This document shows, in pieces, positions 9,376-22,200 of a DNA stretch of 64,000 nt (its first letter is position 1; every line of letters begins with the position of its first letter). The stretch comes from Marsupella aquatica. Taxonomy: Eukaryota > Marchantiophyta. The notes under the pieces are model-generated. The model was given only the letters and a program-made list of their open reading frames with translations, had not been told where the DNA came from and searched no databases. The position numbers and the translations under genes are program-made. The stretch covers positions 4,774,001 to 4,838,000 of the forward strand of contig OZ316892.1 of the NCBI GenBank assembly GCA_973895155.1, written 5' to 3'.

Positions 9376-12121
9376 TCAAACTTGGTCCTCATCATCTTCA
9401 GGTTGGGACACAACCAGAATATCAAGCTTTTCCCCAACGATTGAACAAGACCGTGGCACATATGTGATGACAAGTGACCATTCCTCTAGGTTTGGGGGGT
9501 ATGGAATATAGAAACATTGTTCCACATGACTTGGAAAAGTGAACGGCTCTGATGTTTGCCAATGAGATGGCTGGAAACTAGTGGCAGACGTCTTCAGTCG
9601 TGTAAATCCACACTCATCTTGAACCACAGTAGGATTGTTACCTGCAAGGTTCACTTTGAACCACTTGCACTTGAAGACATACTCTTCAAACTTTGATTGT
9701 GCATCATAAGATATCACTAGAATCTCTTCTACCTTTCCATAATGTGGCACAACATCTCGAATAATATTTGTGTCATGGCGACTGCTGCGGGAATCTTGAG
9801 AGAATTGTCCTTGAACTCCACAATCAAAGGTACGACCCCTCTTCTCATCAAGGGAAGAAATCCTAAAATCCATCAAACCATAAGGATATGTTACACAAAA
9901 ATAGACACAAACATATTCCAATTAATTGAACACACCAAGAATCTGCCTCTTCAATATACGTGCTTGTATTACAAATGAATTAAATTAAACCAAGTGATTC
10001 AAATCAAAGGTTACTAAGGTAGATGGAGATCACCTGAAATGTCTTCCTTGTGTCCACATTGCTGTCCTTGTTGTAACCACTCTCAAGGGACCATGAACAA
10101 TGGTACGAACATCATCTGTGATAGCCGGAAAATGTAATACACTCTCTCCCCTGACCACCATGTCATCCACCTCAACTAACTTCTCCTTCATATAGTCAAG
10201 GTACTTTGGAAAAATCCTTGGTCTTGTGCTGTTACTTTTGGCATCCTCATAGAAATCCCTCCATTCTTCCATGATAGTGTTGTTACTCAACATGAATGTG
10301 GTCAGTTGTTTCACCTCCACTGGTGTCAACATGCGAGTTTTCCTAGCACCTGTTAAACGATTCTCTTCATCTTCCCTCTCCTCTACCCAAGTACGGGGAG
10401 AGGTACAATCAATTGTGGCCAATATGTTACTACAATAGAACATACTCTCAGCTGCTAAGTATCCTGTAGCCATGCTTCCCTCAACCCGTGCACGGTTACG
10501 TACATAACCTTTTAACACTGCCATGTATCGTTCTAGCCAATACATCCACCGACAATGCACAGGACCTGCAATGGCCACCTCATGAACAAGATGAACAAGT
10601 AAATGCACTTGACAGTCAAAAAAGGAAGGAGGAAGGGCCTTCTCCAACTTGCATACCACCTCTGCTGCCAAAACCTCCATCCCAGGGATCTCATCAGTAT
10701 ATATCTCCTTAGAGCATACCCATCTCAATAGTTTTCCCAATGACCAAAGGGCATCTTGCACTTCTTCACTTGCCAAACCTATTATGGCCATAGGCAATAT
10801 GTGCTGCAATAACCTATGGTAGTCATGTGTCTTGAGATACCTTGGCCACTTATGATTGTCCTCCATCCCAAAGGCCTTTCGGAGATTGGCACCATAACCA
10901 GTAGGAAACCGCATGTCTCCTATGCGATTCTGAAACTCCCTTCTCTGGCCAATAGGAAGCACCCATGGAGCTGAAGGTCGATGCTCAATCCCTGTGATAG
11001 GATCACTTATGACCCACATGTCTGGATGCATCTCAAGATCCTCACAAGCCTCCCTGAAGTTAGTGTCTTTCTCTCCATAGAAAGCCTTTATCAAAGCCTT
11101 TCTCACATTTCCCTCAATGTGCATGGGGTCTAATAGATGGCGGATCTTCAACTCACCCCAATAGGGCAAAGTGGTTAATATACTCCACCTTGTCAAGCCA
11201 CTACCGTCAAATTGCATGGGATCCTCTGGGTCTGCCACTCTTGCAGCCATGTCTTTCCAGTGTGTAAAAGTTGTTGGCTCAGGTACATCACGCTCGTCAC
11301 CAAAGGGCATATCAATAGAGGAAAATAGTAGTGGGTCACGCCTCATCTGATGTCCCATTGGAAGAAACTTTGTATGCCCAAGATAAACAATCTTGCGAAG
11401 ATGTGATGAATACTTGGCTACATCACCAAGGCTTGGGCCACAAGTGGAGCAAGCCTTGTAGCCTTGGGTTTGCAACCCACTCACAAAGCCAAATCCTGGT
11501 CATATAAACACACATTATGTTAGGATTAGCACATGGAAATGAGGGGATACCATGCATTAGAATATGATGCATTTAAACAATAAAGTTCTTACCTGGGTAG
11601 TCATGCATGGTCCACATACAAACCCCTTTGAGTTTGAAAACCCGTGGGGTACCCCCTGTAGTCTTTCGACCATCATATGCCCATACTCCTTCCCATAATT
11701 TCTGGAGTTCCTGAACCAGTAATGTCAAATAGGTGTCCATGTTCTTCACCTTCTTTGGCCCTGGGATAATCAAAGATAGCAACAAAAAACCCTTTTTCAT
11801 GGACAACCATGGTGGAAGGTTGTAATTCATGAGAACCACAGGCCAGACCGATGTAGGTCTCCCCTTCCCTCCAAGTGAATGAGGGCTAACTCCATCTGAT
11901 GCCAACCCCAGTCGCACATGCCGAGGGTCACGCTCAAAATCTGGCCATGTTGATTCCACATGTTTATGAGCAGGAGAGTCAACTGGTAATCGCATGACAC
12001 CGGGCTCCAAACGATGTTTCTTGTGCCATACCATCAACTCGGCCAAGTCAGAACATCTATACATGTGCAACAAGCGAGGAATTATGGGGAACCAACGAAC
12101 TGCTTTCCTTGGTACCTTCTG
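9376..12121 (-). CDS. CACTA TNP2 transposase, 3' part (exons 1b-3)
   Basis: C-terminal part of the TNP2-type transposase, in three segments: 12121-11593, 11495-10034 and 9862-9376, joined by GT-AG introns in matching phases (1, then 2). The first segment holds the Transposase_21 core, including LGLASDGVSPH and VWPVVLMNYNLPPW, and ends HDYPG. The second continues with GFGFVSGLQTQGYKACSTCGPS and contains a DUF4218-like block around LPPSFFDCQVHLLVHL and YVRNRARVEGSMATGYLA. The last exon is DUF4216-like (FKCKWFKVN, CGFTRLK, QCFYIP). The 5' part lies at 23522-22896; the 10.8-kb transposon separates them. Joined, the coding sequence is 3105 nt (1034 aa), a usual TNP2 size. TNP2 is the catalytic protein of CACTA transposition. 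Confidence 0.92.
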
Positions 12122-12127
12122 GGTTAG

Positions 12128-12172
12128 CCTCGAGGGTCTCACTATATGGAGGACCCCCCCATCACCTGCGAC
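12128..12172 (+). repeat. left bipartite terminal inverted repeat
   Basis: The outer 16-bp block and inner block ATCACCTGCGAC (12161-12172) pair with the right terminus. The spacer between the blocks differs between the two ends and is 2 bp longer here. Confidence 0.9.
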
Positions 12173-12589
12173 GTTTTCATGCCTAGACCCCCATACTTAT
12201 TAAGTTGAAATTTTTTTTCCTCCCTCTTTCTTTCTTCTAAGAGTCTAAAATCCAAATTGTATTGCCCCTATAATTTGTGAAGTAAAGTGTCACATATCAA
12301 TATAAAATGCCTAGAAAGAAAAGATAAGTCTATGTCAGTACCTTGTGAAGTCGTATGTCAGACATGGCACGCCCTGCAACAGTTCTTGCACCTTTGTCGA
12401 CCTTAAACTTTGATCATTTCAATGCATCATTTATATTGTGTACCTAAAAGGTCATCCCAATATAAACCTTACGTGCATAAGTGGGATGGCCTTTAAGGTC
12501 ACAACATAAATAATCCATTCCACCCATTGATCACCAATCCCATGCTCCATCCATACTCCATTTAAAACTTATGTTGAGAGATGTAACAT
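12173..12589. other. 3' subterminal region of the 10.8-kb transposon
   Basis: AT-rich noncoding sequence between the left terminus and the tRNA-like hairpin. No ORF or motif is recognised. It includes the presumed 3' untranslated region of the transposase gene. Confidence 0.5.
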
Positions 12590-12648
12590 GTGACGGAGGG
12601 GAATTGAACCCCTAATTGAGAAAGGATCTCAAGTTGCCAATCCGTCAC
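12590..12648 (-). other. tRNA-like fold lacking a D arm
   Basis: Read on the minus strand, 7-bp GTGACGG/CCGTCAC ends enclose a 5-bp stem with loop (TTGAG...CTCAA) and a perfect T-arm-like hairpin, AGGGG-TTCAATT-CCCCT. The latter contains a B-box match GGTTCAATTCC. No D arm is present and the length is 59 nt. It may be a degenerate tRNA or SINE head, or a structural element of the transposon. It is not called a functional tRNA gene. Confidence 0.5.
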
Positions 12649-12680
12649 CCCCTATCCTATCCCACTACACCCACTAATAT

Positions 12681-12760
12681 TAACAAAATAAAACATATAT
12701 ACAGACTCTCAAAAACTAAACAACAAAATAAAACATATATACAGACTCTCAAAAACTAAA
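12681..12760. repeat. 40-bp tandem duplication
   Basis: Two 40-bp units (12681-12720 and 12721-12760) differ only at the first base. They lie just downstream of the transposase stop codon. The pattern suggests a recent slippage or repair duplication. Confidence 0.9.
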
Positions 12761-12774
12761 CAGTAACATGATAT

Positions 12775-15700
12775 TCATACCATTGTTTGAAGATACTGAT
12801 CCAAAGCACGTCTATCTATTGGATCCAACACATAGATACGATCCATAACCCCTTCTTTCATGGTTAAACTAACACTAGCAATGACCATTTCAATATCCAT
12901 CCATTTCAAATCAGTGGTATCATATCTGAATTCACTTTTGCTCTTACCAATAGGACTATACCAATTTAACAACAGTTCACAAATGTTACCTGATTGCCCT
13001 GCAAGTGGAGTTGGCCTATCCATCAAATCAATTGGTGACCGACAATTGCCCCACCTACTGCCATACTTCTGTCTCATTTGGACAATCCAACCCAACCAAA
13101 AATATTTCTTACCTATTGAGATTGCCTCCACCACAACCTTATTCTTTCCTCCCTTTCTTTTTCCAGATCTAGTACTTGGAGCAGGACTATCATCAGACTC
13201 AAATGCAATTGCACAATCAGTGCCAACATCAACAAAACATGAGTTAGGATTGACTTCTTGCACTTTTCTCTTGCCAGTACTATAGTATATCACTTGTTTC
13301 ACCCTTGTCAGCCTATCTTTTGACAAATGCGGATTTCCTACCAACTGGCTTACCAGAGTGGATTTGTAAATCACCTTGCCTTCATAAGTAACAGTAGGCA
13401 CTACCTTGGTACGATTCTGTACATTAGTTACAGCATGGACAACTGATCCAAACACATGCCGAACTTCATGACCTAATGTCTCAAGCTCATCTGAGGGGTC
13501 TACATCAAACTGTATATCATCTCTGTGTACATCATCTGAATGCATCTCAGGAACAACAATGGGATCTGGTTCTGTTAACCATGCATCTATTCTATTCAGA
13601 TCATCCTCAGGATCTTCCAATTCATGAAAATCTCCAGTTGGGCGAGGACCTATGTCTGGTGGTTGGTGCTCTACTTGCTCCTCAGAATCATTGCAAACAA
13701 TTGCTTCCTTCAGAACCACCTCTAGTGGCCAGGTCTCACTTTCCACAACCCAAGGACATGTCCACCATCTCTTTCTAGCTGCTGGTAAGGAACTTCGTGG
13801 AGACATCTGCAATTGATGCATAAGATCCTTAGCAGCAACAAAACCTTCTTTAAGGGCTGCAACCACTAATTCATTAGTCTCAATGAGAGAATAGTCAAGT
13901 AGATTTGGTGCTTCCTCCCCTTCCCCTATAGGATGAATCTTCCCCCATACATGATCTTGTTTCTTATGTGAACGACCTATCTTCAAGCCTTCTGGTCCAT
14001 ATTCTAGGGCAACAAGCCGGTTCAGTCCAACAGCACTATCCAACAGAGAGCCAAAATCATAATTCCGCTCATGGCCACTCATGCCTCCTACCTTGCTGAA
14101 GAAAATCTCACAACAATCTGAACCTAGCAAGTGGAAGGGAACACCTAGATGTGGGAACTTATCTCGAAAGGCACAAATTAACAGCACAATGAAATGACAT
14201 GACATGTTAACATCATGAAAAGCCTGAATAGACATCATGTCTTTCTCAGTGTGTGCTGCAAAGTTCCCACCCACTGAATGGTCACCAAACCTCAACCACA
14301 ATCTCCACAAACGTAGAAAGAATGAAACCTTGGATGCTAACACAATACGGGACCTCAAATCATGAACTGGAGAAAAGAAAATATCTAAGTAATCTGCACA
14401 AATCTCCAAGTACAACTGAGTTCCTAAACTTCGTTCATGTTGTACATCTCTCCTCTCATACATATCTTTCAGACATTGCTGCACTCTTCTTGCTGCTATT
14501 CGTTGTGGACCTGCCCAATTCTGCCGGTCAGTCCTATTCACATCATCCCAAGCCATGCCATGTTCATGAATTGGATAATGATTGTAGACATTAGCTACAT
14601 AAGATAAAGATGCATGTTGATCTCCTAGCACCAGTAAAGAAGACACTCTGTCTAAGGGGTTTATCATCTTTTTCCCATTATGAGGTTGGTCTTGGTCACC
14701 AAAGCCATACAAATCTCCATTTGGTAGAATTGAAACAGAGTATGTCCACCCTTCCCACCCAACTCCGTACCTTGGGTATGATCCATTCTGCCCTCTGTAA
14801 TCTTCCAGCATCAGCTTTCGGCGACGTGCATCACCATCACTAGCATGTCCAAGCAAAGGGCCTACCATAGCTCTACAATATTCATCCCAAAAAGCCTTTA
14901 ACTGGACCCAATGCTCTCGTACCCAAGAAGCTGTGAACTTATTACAAGTTGGAAGTGCACACACAGCCAATTTAGGTAAGGACTCATGCAGAGGATTCAC
15001 AATCACAACTCGGGCATACATGCACTTGGGGCATTGTTCAAATGTACTTACAATTTTATCATACCCCTCATCACCTTCACCAACTAGAATTTCCAAACCA
15101 TAGGAGCATACATGCTGCTCTGAAGGTCCACAGAAACCAATGAGAGTATCATACTTTGCCTCCCACCTGAAACACAGACATGCAATTTTTCAATATCACA
15201 GCAATTCCAGCCAAGTGCTACTTGTAAAGTCATTAAAAAAACAATTGGAAAAATGTCCAGTTCCAATTACCTAGGGCGTTCTTTGATCCTTGTTTCATCC
15301 TCAGCAAAGATAACAGGCACATCCCCCTCAATGCCCAATGAGTGCTTTGCAGCAAACAACACTCTAGCAATCTCCTGAAAGGTTTCCTTCCGTAACCCGG
15401 TTCGAAAAGGTGTGAGTTTTGCTCTATCACGTTTTAGGGTCACAAGGCTAGGGGCTGTCAAGTTTCGTGCAAAACAATGAGCAACTTGACGGCCCCCAAA
15501 TTGGAACATAGCCTGAGCAATAGCTCGAGTCCTATTACTGTAACGATTACCTTTTGGCTTCCTGCCTAAATTGCGAGCTACATCCTTCAAGAAATCCCAC
15601 AAACCCTCCTTACCACCAAATGCACCATTCCTGTGTCCATTCAAAATACTCCTAAGAAACAATCTCAAATCCTTCCTGTCTGCTGCAACTCCTAACAACT

Positions 15701-17351
15701 CCTCTAGTTTTCGTTTCCTGGTGCTCAAGGCACATACTTTCTGAGCCTGCAAAGCTAACAACCAACGCTCTTTTCGTCGCACAGAGTTCAGGTTGTGCAC
15801 TTGATCTCTTAACTCTGTGTTGGTCAAATAATCCAAACGTATACCACCAGCAGTGGTTCGGCTCCCTCTGTGGACTACTGCTTCCGCTTCCCTGTGCACC
15901 CGTCCACGAAAATCATCTTCTAGTGTTATAGAATCACATTCACTACAAGTTAGATTTTCAAATCCTCCTCCATTCTGTGATAACCTCAAGCAATCCTTGT
16001 GTCTAAAACAGCCTGCTATACTCACAACACTCTCTCTACTTGGATGGAAAACATCCAAGCAACAACTTGGCTCACAATGCCATGTAATTCCCCCAGACTG
16101 ATAATCTAAAATGCCAGAAATATCATAAGATATACCCTTCCATAACAGTCGAGGCACACCTCTCTCTACCCATAATCCCCAGCAAAGCAAACTCAGACCA
16201 AGATCAACAGATTCACACACACCTGAACCTGAACCTGAACTGCTGCCTGTCCGGGACCCATCATCTTTAAAGAACTTCAAAATCCCGCTCTGACCAGGAT
16301 GTAGGTCCCTAGAATCAGTCCTCTTTGGCCTGCCCCTCTTCCCAGACCTCAAGGCAAGCATTTTTGTGTCATGCCTAGTCTCCAATGCATCCAAGTGATC
16401 TCGACTCACTAAGTGTGTCCTCAAATTGGGCTCCAAGGTAAGCTTCTTGGGGCACAAGTCAGTGTGAAGCATTCCACAGACAGTACAGCGAACCTTAAAC
16501 AGGAAAGACCTGTTTACATACTCAGGAGTACTGGGATCAGGAACAATAGAGAATAGTTTGCCATCATCCCCAAGCTCAGCATTCAATCGCTGAACTATCT
16601 CAACACCTACTTTGATGGCGTCTGCATGATCATATTCTGGCTTCTCAGAGATGTCTGCTACCTGAACCAAAGTAGAAGGAATGCCCCTTCTCCGACAATA
16701 GTTATCCTTGTGCTTATTGAAGACCAAGTGTTTGGTCTTAAAATTACTAAAGCAATTGGAGATGGATTTAGGGTTCTGAGAGTTGTCTGCATTGCCATAA
16801 GTTTCCCTACATTCAAGACACTCCAGATGCCCTCGAACATCTGTCCCCTCATCCCAGGTACGAATTCTCCAATTGTGATCACCATAACCCTTCTTATGTA
16901 CCCATTTCTCTAACCTCATCCACTCATCTTTCCATAGCTTTGATGGGACATCTCCCATCAATTGTGACTCAAAAGAAGCCCTTACAGGGGAGGGTGCTAG
17001 TGCTGTTGGCCTCAGTTGTGGTGTCTCAGTATTTGGACCCAATGATGCAGGAGTGCAAGGATGACAGGGTACTGGTGGGATCCTCCCACCATCTCCAAGT
17101 TCTTGTTGTACAACAATAACTCTTCCATCCAGCTCAGACAGATCAATTAATTTCTCATGTACAAGTTTCACTCGACCAGGAAGTCTCTCATCCCAAAAAT
17201 CGAAGTCAAAGTCTAGAGTAGAGGCAATACGAGCCCTAAAATCATGTAGGGTGTGTCCTTCTTTGAATGACAAAACACAGATTGGTAAATCAGCCTTGTC
17301 ATCCCCAACTTTGCGTATTAATTTAACAGAGTTGGGTTTAGGGGCTGCCAT
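12775..17351 (-). CDS. DDE-type transposase of the 10.8-kb transposon, two exons
   Basis: Exon 1 is 17351-15271 and exon 2 is 15166-12775, with a 104-bp GT-AG intron; the joined frame is about 1490 aa from ATG 17351. Residues 1-85 may form a small globular domain. C178/C181 with H208/H214/C219 and C289/C292/H313/H319 look like two zinc fingers, followed by an AT-hook-like KRGRPKR (338-344). A helical DNA-binding-type region contains GNRYSNRTRAIAQAMFQFGG (about 610-630). Candidate catalytic residues are D685 in FAEDET, D804 in HASDGDARR (D876 in LGDQHASL is an alternative) and E1047 in GSDCCEIFFSKVGG. The E context resembles P-element/THAP9/Kolobok-type folds, but the superfamily is not assigned. 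The C-terminal 400 residues are acidic then basic. No internal stop is seen, so this copy may encode an active enzyme. Confidence 0.85.
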
Positions 17352-17850
17352 TGCAATACAAATCTAGAACATGCATAGCACCATTGCTTTTGGAGTCGAT
17401 AACAGAAAGACCTGCACAAATACATTTGAAATACACACAAGGGAAACACATTAGGATCTTCAAGAGATGCAATGACAACATACACATTCTCATGTCAGTA
17501 ATGTACATAATGTCAGCATACATTTAACAATAGAAGTGCTAATAGGCCAAAACACTTTATAATGCAATCCATCATACATGCAAATGTATTCAGTGAAAAT
17601 CATGATATACCGTTAAAGTTGGATAAAATATCTTTAGAAAAAATATCCTTTTTGCCTGGTTTTCTAACAATTCTCGAGGTTTAGTGCTTTTGCTCATCAA
17701 AATGCAGCACTATTAGTGACCGTAATTATGACAAAATGTCAACACTAATAAAATTGGGTACTACCACCCATGATGCAGCTTAAGTATATGCCTTGCTCAT
17801 ACCCCACTAAGACGTTGAAACCTAAGTAATAGGTTTGTTCATTATTCAGA

Positions 17851-18600
17851 TCACTGGAGCCATGAAATGTGGTCCCTGATTGGAGTCTTCAGGTGTGGAT
17901 CAATAGGATGACGGGGGCAATAAAACATCTGTCGCTGTTGTCCATGTGCTTCATGTTCCCAGATGTCCCTATCATGAGCAAACCCTTTGCTTTTGATCAT
18001 CTGGAGACAATCTGTATGCCAGGCATTTGGACATCGTAAACATTGTACCATGTTCTTGACCATCTGACCCTCAAGACTCTGATAACATGTCACACATGTA
18101 TGCAGTGGGCAGGACTTTGCAGCAGCTACCAAACACCCAAAGCAATAAAATCGTACACAAAAATGATCAGAGCATTTTCGCACAATTGTAGGTGACGGTC
18201 CCACAGTGCGGCACCCATAACACATGGCCTGGTCCTGGTTACAATTTGGGCAAAACCATGGCTTCCCTCCATGATGGAGGGGAAGGACTACACAGGGGCA
18301 AGAGTCATTAGGGGCTTCATCTCCAACCACATAATGAAATTGCCTGTGACATGGCCCATCACAAATTACCAACTTCCCACCATGCTCACAAATTGCACAA
18401 ACATGAGGGCTGGTTTGTAGAATCTCTTGCTCAGAGAACAAGGGAATACACAATACCTCTTCTAAAGAGGACTGTGTTGCTTTCTTTATGTTTGAAGTCC
18501 TTGTCGGCATGGTTACAACTGAAATCATCACAAAGCACATCACATATGAGAGGGACATGTATGATACTGGGCAATCCATAGAACTTGGAGAAATCCACAT
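17851..18600 (-). CDS. EDM2-like PHD-finger protein carried by the transposon
   Basis: An ORF of 249 codons; the true 5' end is uncertain because an acceptor at about 18513 is also possible. The protein has a PHD finger (CAICEHGGKLVICDGPCHRQFH...WFCPNC, residues 68-120), a second Cys cluster (CYGC...CSDHFC..FYCFGC, 127-156), then CPLHTCVTC and CLRCPNAWH with CPRHPID...TPIRDH at the end. This order, including the terminal TPIRDH, matches the triple-PHD region of ENHANCED DOWNY MILDEW 2. In Arabidopsis EDM2 is a nuclear protein that affects H3K9 methylation and transcription through introns containing heterochromatic repeats. It lies 500 bp upstream of the transposase on the same strand. The chromatin-reader role here is inferred from family knowledge. 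Confidence 0.82.
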   Translation of the reverse strand: MWISPSSMDCPVSYMSLSYVMCFVMISVVTMPTRTSNIKKATQSSLEEVLCIPLFSEQEILQTSPHVCAICEHGGKLVICDGPCHRQFHYVVGDEAPNDSCPCVVLPLHHGGKPWFCPNCNQDQAMCYGCRTVGPSPTIVRKCSDHFCVRFYCFGCLVAAAKSCPLHTCVTCYQSLEGQMVKNMVQCLRCPNAWHTDCLQMIKSKGFAHDRDIWEHEAHGQQRQMFYCPRHPIDPHLKTPIRDHISWLQ

Positions 18601-18852
18601 TTGAAGTAGTTACAAACCTGCTCCAATGATCTGCAAACCTCCCTCCCAGATGAAGTCAACTACACAGTGCAGCCTGGACACCCACCAACCAAGACATACA
18701 TAAATACAATGCCAGATTGCGAAACTTTGCCACATAATGGGAATGAAAATTATTCTCATATATCATGGATGGTACAATTGCAGCCTTGCAAACAAAGGCC
18801 TAGTCATCCCGGACCTCAAGTCATGAACAACGCATCCATGTACTATCAGGGA

Positions 18853-19251
18853 CTACAATGTCAAGCATCCATGGGCTGTAACCTTAGCTTGACCTGGAAT
18901 ACTATCTGGGGCTACAATATCAAGCTCAGTTATATGTGGAATACTATCTAGGACTACAATGTCAAGCGTGTCCGGGATGACAATCTTGCGTAAAAGACAC
19001 TCATTTTGAGGCCAAATGGTTGGCCTTATACAAGAGCACCTCCAGCGACGTGTGACAACTTTGCCATGCTTTCCCATGTATGTCCTAGTAACAAGTCTTC
19101 CACGCATTTTCAAGTAGAAGCAATGGAACCATTCAAAATTGCCATCACCAACCCTGCACTTCACACAAGATTCGCACCAGCAGCATTCATCTGGATGCTG
19201 CAAAAGGAGCTTCTCATAATTCGCTTCTAATGTAATGCCCAATTTAGCCAT
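18853..19251 (-). CDS. Cys-rich ORF, probable 5' exon of the PHD gene
   Basis: ORF of 132 codons from ATG 19251 with the cluster CCWCESCVKC and a later CSC. It resembles a zinc-binding segment but matches no family I recognise. The last 35 residues come from three imperfect repeats of about 40-60 bp (LDIVVLDSIP, LDIVAPDSIP). It is on the same strand and directly upstream of the PHD ORF, so it may be spliced to it; the junction could not be fixed. Confidence 0.45.
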   Translation of the reverse strand: MAKLGITLEANYEKLLLQHPDECCWCESCVKCRVGDGNFEWFHCFYLKMRGRLVTRTYMGKHGKVVTRRWRCSCIRPTIWPQNECLLRKIVIPDTLDIVVLDSIPHITELDIVAPDSIPGQAKVTAHGCLTL

Positions 19252-22200
19252 GGCACTATTTTTTTTACTCGGTGAATGGCCAGGCGATCAGACGTGCAAT
19301 GACAGGCAACTTACAATTCACTAGGTACAGTATGTGCTCTAGCAAACTGCTTCACCGCAAGTGCTGGTGCTCACAGCTGCAAGCACTGATTGCTTTTGCA
19401 ACCTGTGAACAAAATTAAAACCACCAGTTCAATAAGTTTCAAATGCTGCAAGCGCTGAAGACAACCAATTGGCCATGATGCATGTTACGACAGCAATAAA
19501 CAAATAATTGGGCTCAACAGACCTGAATAGCTAACCTGAATAGCTAACCTGAATAGGATCATGGACCTCTCATAGCTATGGTGTCCTTCCTACATTACAC
19601 ATTGGTCTAATTTATGCAGTGTTTCACTATGATTGTGTTCCATAGAAGAGCATCCAATCTGGCTGACCATTGGAGGAAGCTTGGGCTGGGTCATAGCTAC
19701 AGCAATTACTCCTCTGCAAATGCTATTTGTTGGTAACACATGTTTACTCATCAGTAGACGAATGAAGCATCTGAGGTTTTTGAAACTTGTGCTCTGATGA
19801 GGGAGTGAGTGACGTGGGAGCCATGATAATCATAGATTCAGTGCAAAAGCAAAATCCATGCTCAAAGGCAAACGTGGAAAAATTGGGTATATGTTCTTCA
19901 CTGCCAAAGCTTCTGTTTGCGCAACAAAATCCACGAAAGGAATGAAGGAACAAGGGGGAACTCCAGACTCAAGAGCCTCAATTGCTGCATTGTGGAAACG
20001 CGTTGCGTGGGAGAAGTCGTTGGCTTGTAGAAGAAGTAAAAGTGTGCTGGTGAAGGATTTTGTGGTCGGGGTGCATCATAAGGTTGACACAGAGAAGAGA
20101 GAGGTGTGGAGAGGCGAGGAGAGGAGTAGAAAAGTAGGAAAGGCCGTGTAAGGCAGTCGATAAAAAGCGAGTTAGGTTTGGAGTGTCCTCTCGACAGCAA
20201 AGGATTTCGTGTGTGCTGAATTTGTTGCTGGTCCAAATTCCAGGAGCCAGTCAGTAACGGAATAGTGGAATTTTGGGAATAGCAGATGCTCATCAGTCGC
20301 AGCATCTGCGTATGTTTTGTCATCTGGGGAGAATTCAATGAGGTTTGTGGTTTTGGGGAAGGCTGCTGTGAAGAGTTTGTGTTCGTGTGGAGGGATTGGT
20401 GGCAAATTTTGATTGGTGCAGGGCAGAAGAGATGGGAGAGTGACAGGATGTGGAGATCGGTTGGCCGTAACCAAGGCAGCGCCAATGACGACGAGGAGCG
20501 CGAAGAGGCAAAGGCGGAGGAAGATGAGGAGGTAGAAGAACCAGACCACCAAATAGAGAATTTACTACATCAAAGACACTACAGAGATGAGCGCATCAAT
20601 GGGCTACAACATATTCAAGTGCGGATCCCTTTTTTGCAATCAACTCACGGAAATAGAGGATTTACACTTACTTGCCCCACCACAAATCATTCTTGGAAGT
20701 GTCTTCCTTGACAACACGTTTGTCCTTCGGAGATCGGCCAGTTTTCGCCCCGGAAAGCGTGGCAAGAGCCCCTGTCCAGGTGATGTACAAACTCTTCTCG
20801 TGCTTCAGAGCCTGTTCGTAAAGCGCTGCAAAGAGAAACGGCAAAAACTTTAGTCATTATAATTGAATCAGAACATGGGAACAGACAGAGACAGCTTCCA
20901 AACGCTCAACTAAATCCTGAAGCAACAACCATGACGATCGCGACCCGTATGCGGCGAATGGACACAGCTATGCTAGGACAGGACACAACGAGAGGGCACC
21001 GATCACCGTATCTAGAGAGCTGATTTATTCGTCTCCTACAAATCATAAGTCGCACAGTAGAGTTTCTACGCATCTTAACGTAGGAACGAAGGTAAAAGGT
21101 AGTTTTTTTACCAGGCATCCTTGGAAATGAAAGCAACTTTTGAACTATCGACATGATGTGACAGAGTACAAGAAAGGCCTTCAGTGCATGTGAAACAGAA
21201 ATGCTAGAACTACTCATGAGTTCACATGAAACACAATTCCCCGGTCTAACTACTTTCAAATCTCGATGGGCAAATCTAATGCATATGACTTGCGCAAGCA
21301 ATGTCTATGGAACACATCGGCTACGACCGCTACCAGATAAGGTGTGCCATGCGTGGTACATATGGGCTTCAAACAGTAGCAAGCAAGCATGATTGAGCGT
21401 CAAACAATAGCAAGCAAGCAAGCACGATCGTCAAAGCAGGAAGCGCCCACCTCCTGGTTGAGCAACACAGAAATGCTGGCAGCAGCCCTGGCAATCCTGT
21501 TTGAGCAAGCAACAATGCAACACTCTCGCTCCCGTTTCAGCAAGCTAGTAGCTCCCGTTTCAGCAAGGTAGCAGCTTCCGTTTCAACAAGCAGCAACGCC
21601 ACACTCCCGGCACCCACCTCTTGTTTGAGCAGCTGCAACGCAGCACTTGCAACAGCCACACTCCCACCCGCACTCCCTGTTTGAGCAACAACACAGCAGT
21701 CACATAAACTTTCCTATCATTTCAGCAACAGGAACGTAGCACACTCCCTCAACCAAGACAATAGCGCACCTATACACTCCAACCTTGCAGCGCAACACTC
21801 TCGCCTAATCCTTCATTCCCGGGTTCACTCCAAGCAGCAGTGCAACCAAGAAGTCTCGCTCTCCCCTTTACTCTAAGCAGCAGCGCAGCTGAGAAGTCTC
21901 GCTCTCCCCTTCACTCTAAGCAGCAGTGCAGCTGAGAAGTCTCGCTCTCCCCTTCACTCTAAGCAGCAGCGCAGCCAAGAACGACCTTGATCCTTCACTC
22001 CCAAGTAGCAGCGCGCAGTCGAGAACTCTGGGTTGATCCTTCACTTCAAGCAGCAACAGCAGCAACGCAGCCGAGAGCGCAACACTCTCGCTCTCCTCTT
22101 CACTCCAAGGCGCAGCCAACAACTCTCGCTCGATCCTTCGCTCTAAGCAGCAGTGCAGCCAATAAATGTTGCTTGATCCTTCACTCCAAGCAGCCGTAGC

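Noticed and set aside
12590-12648. Functional tRNA gene
   Set aside because: It lacks a D arm and is only 59 nt; the anticodon loop is not convincing.
20172-20552. Secreted or membrane protein gene inside the 10.8-kb transposon
   Set aside because: The hydrophobic start is suggestive, but there is no ATG and no family; described only as a possible captured fragment.
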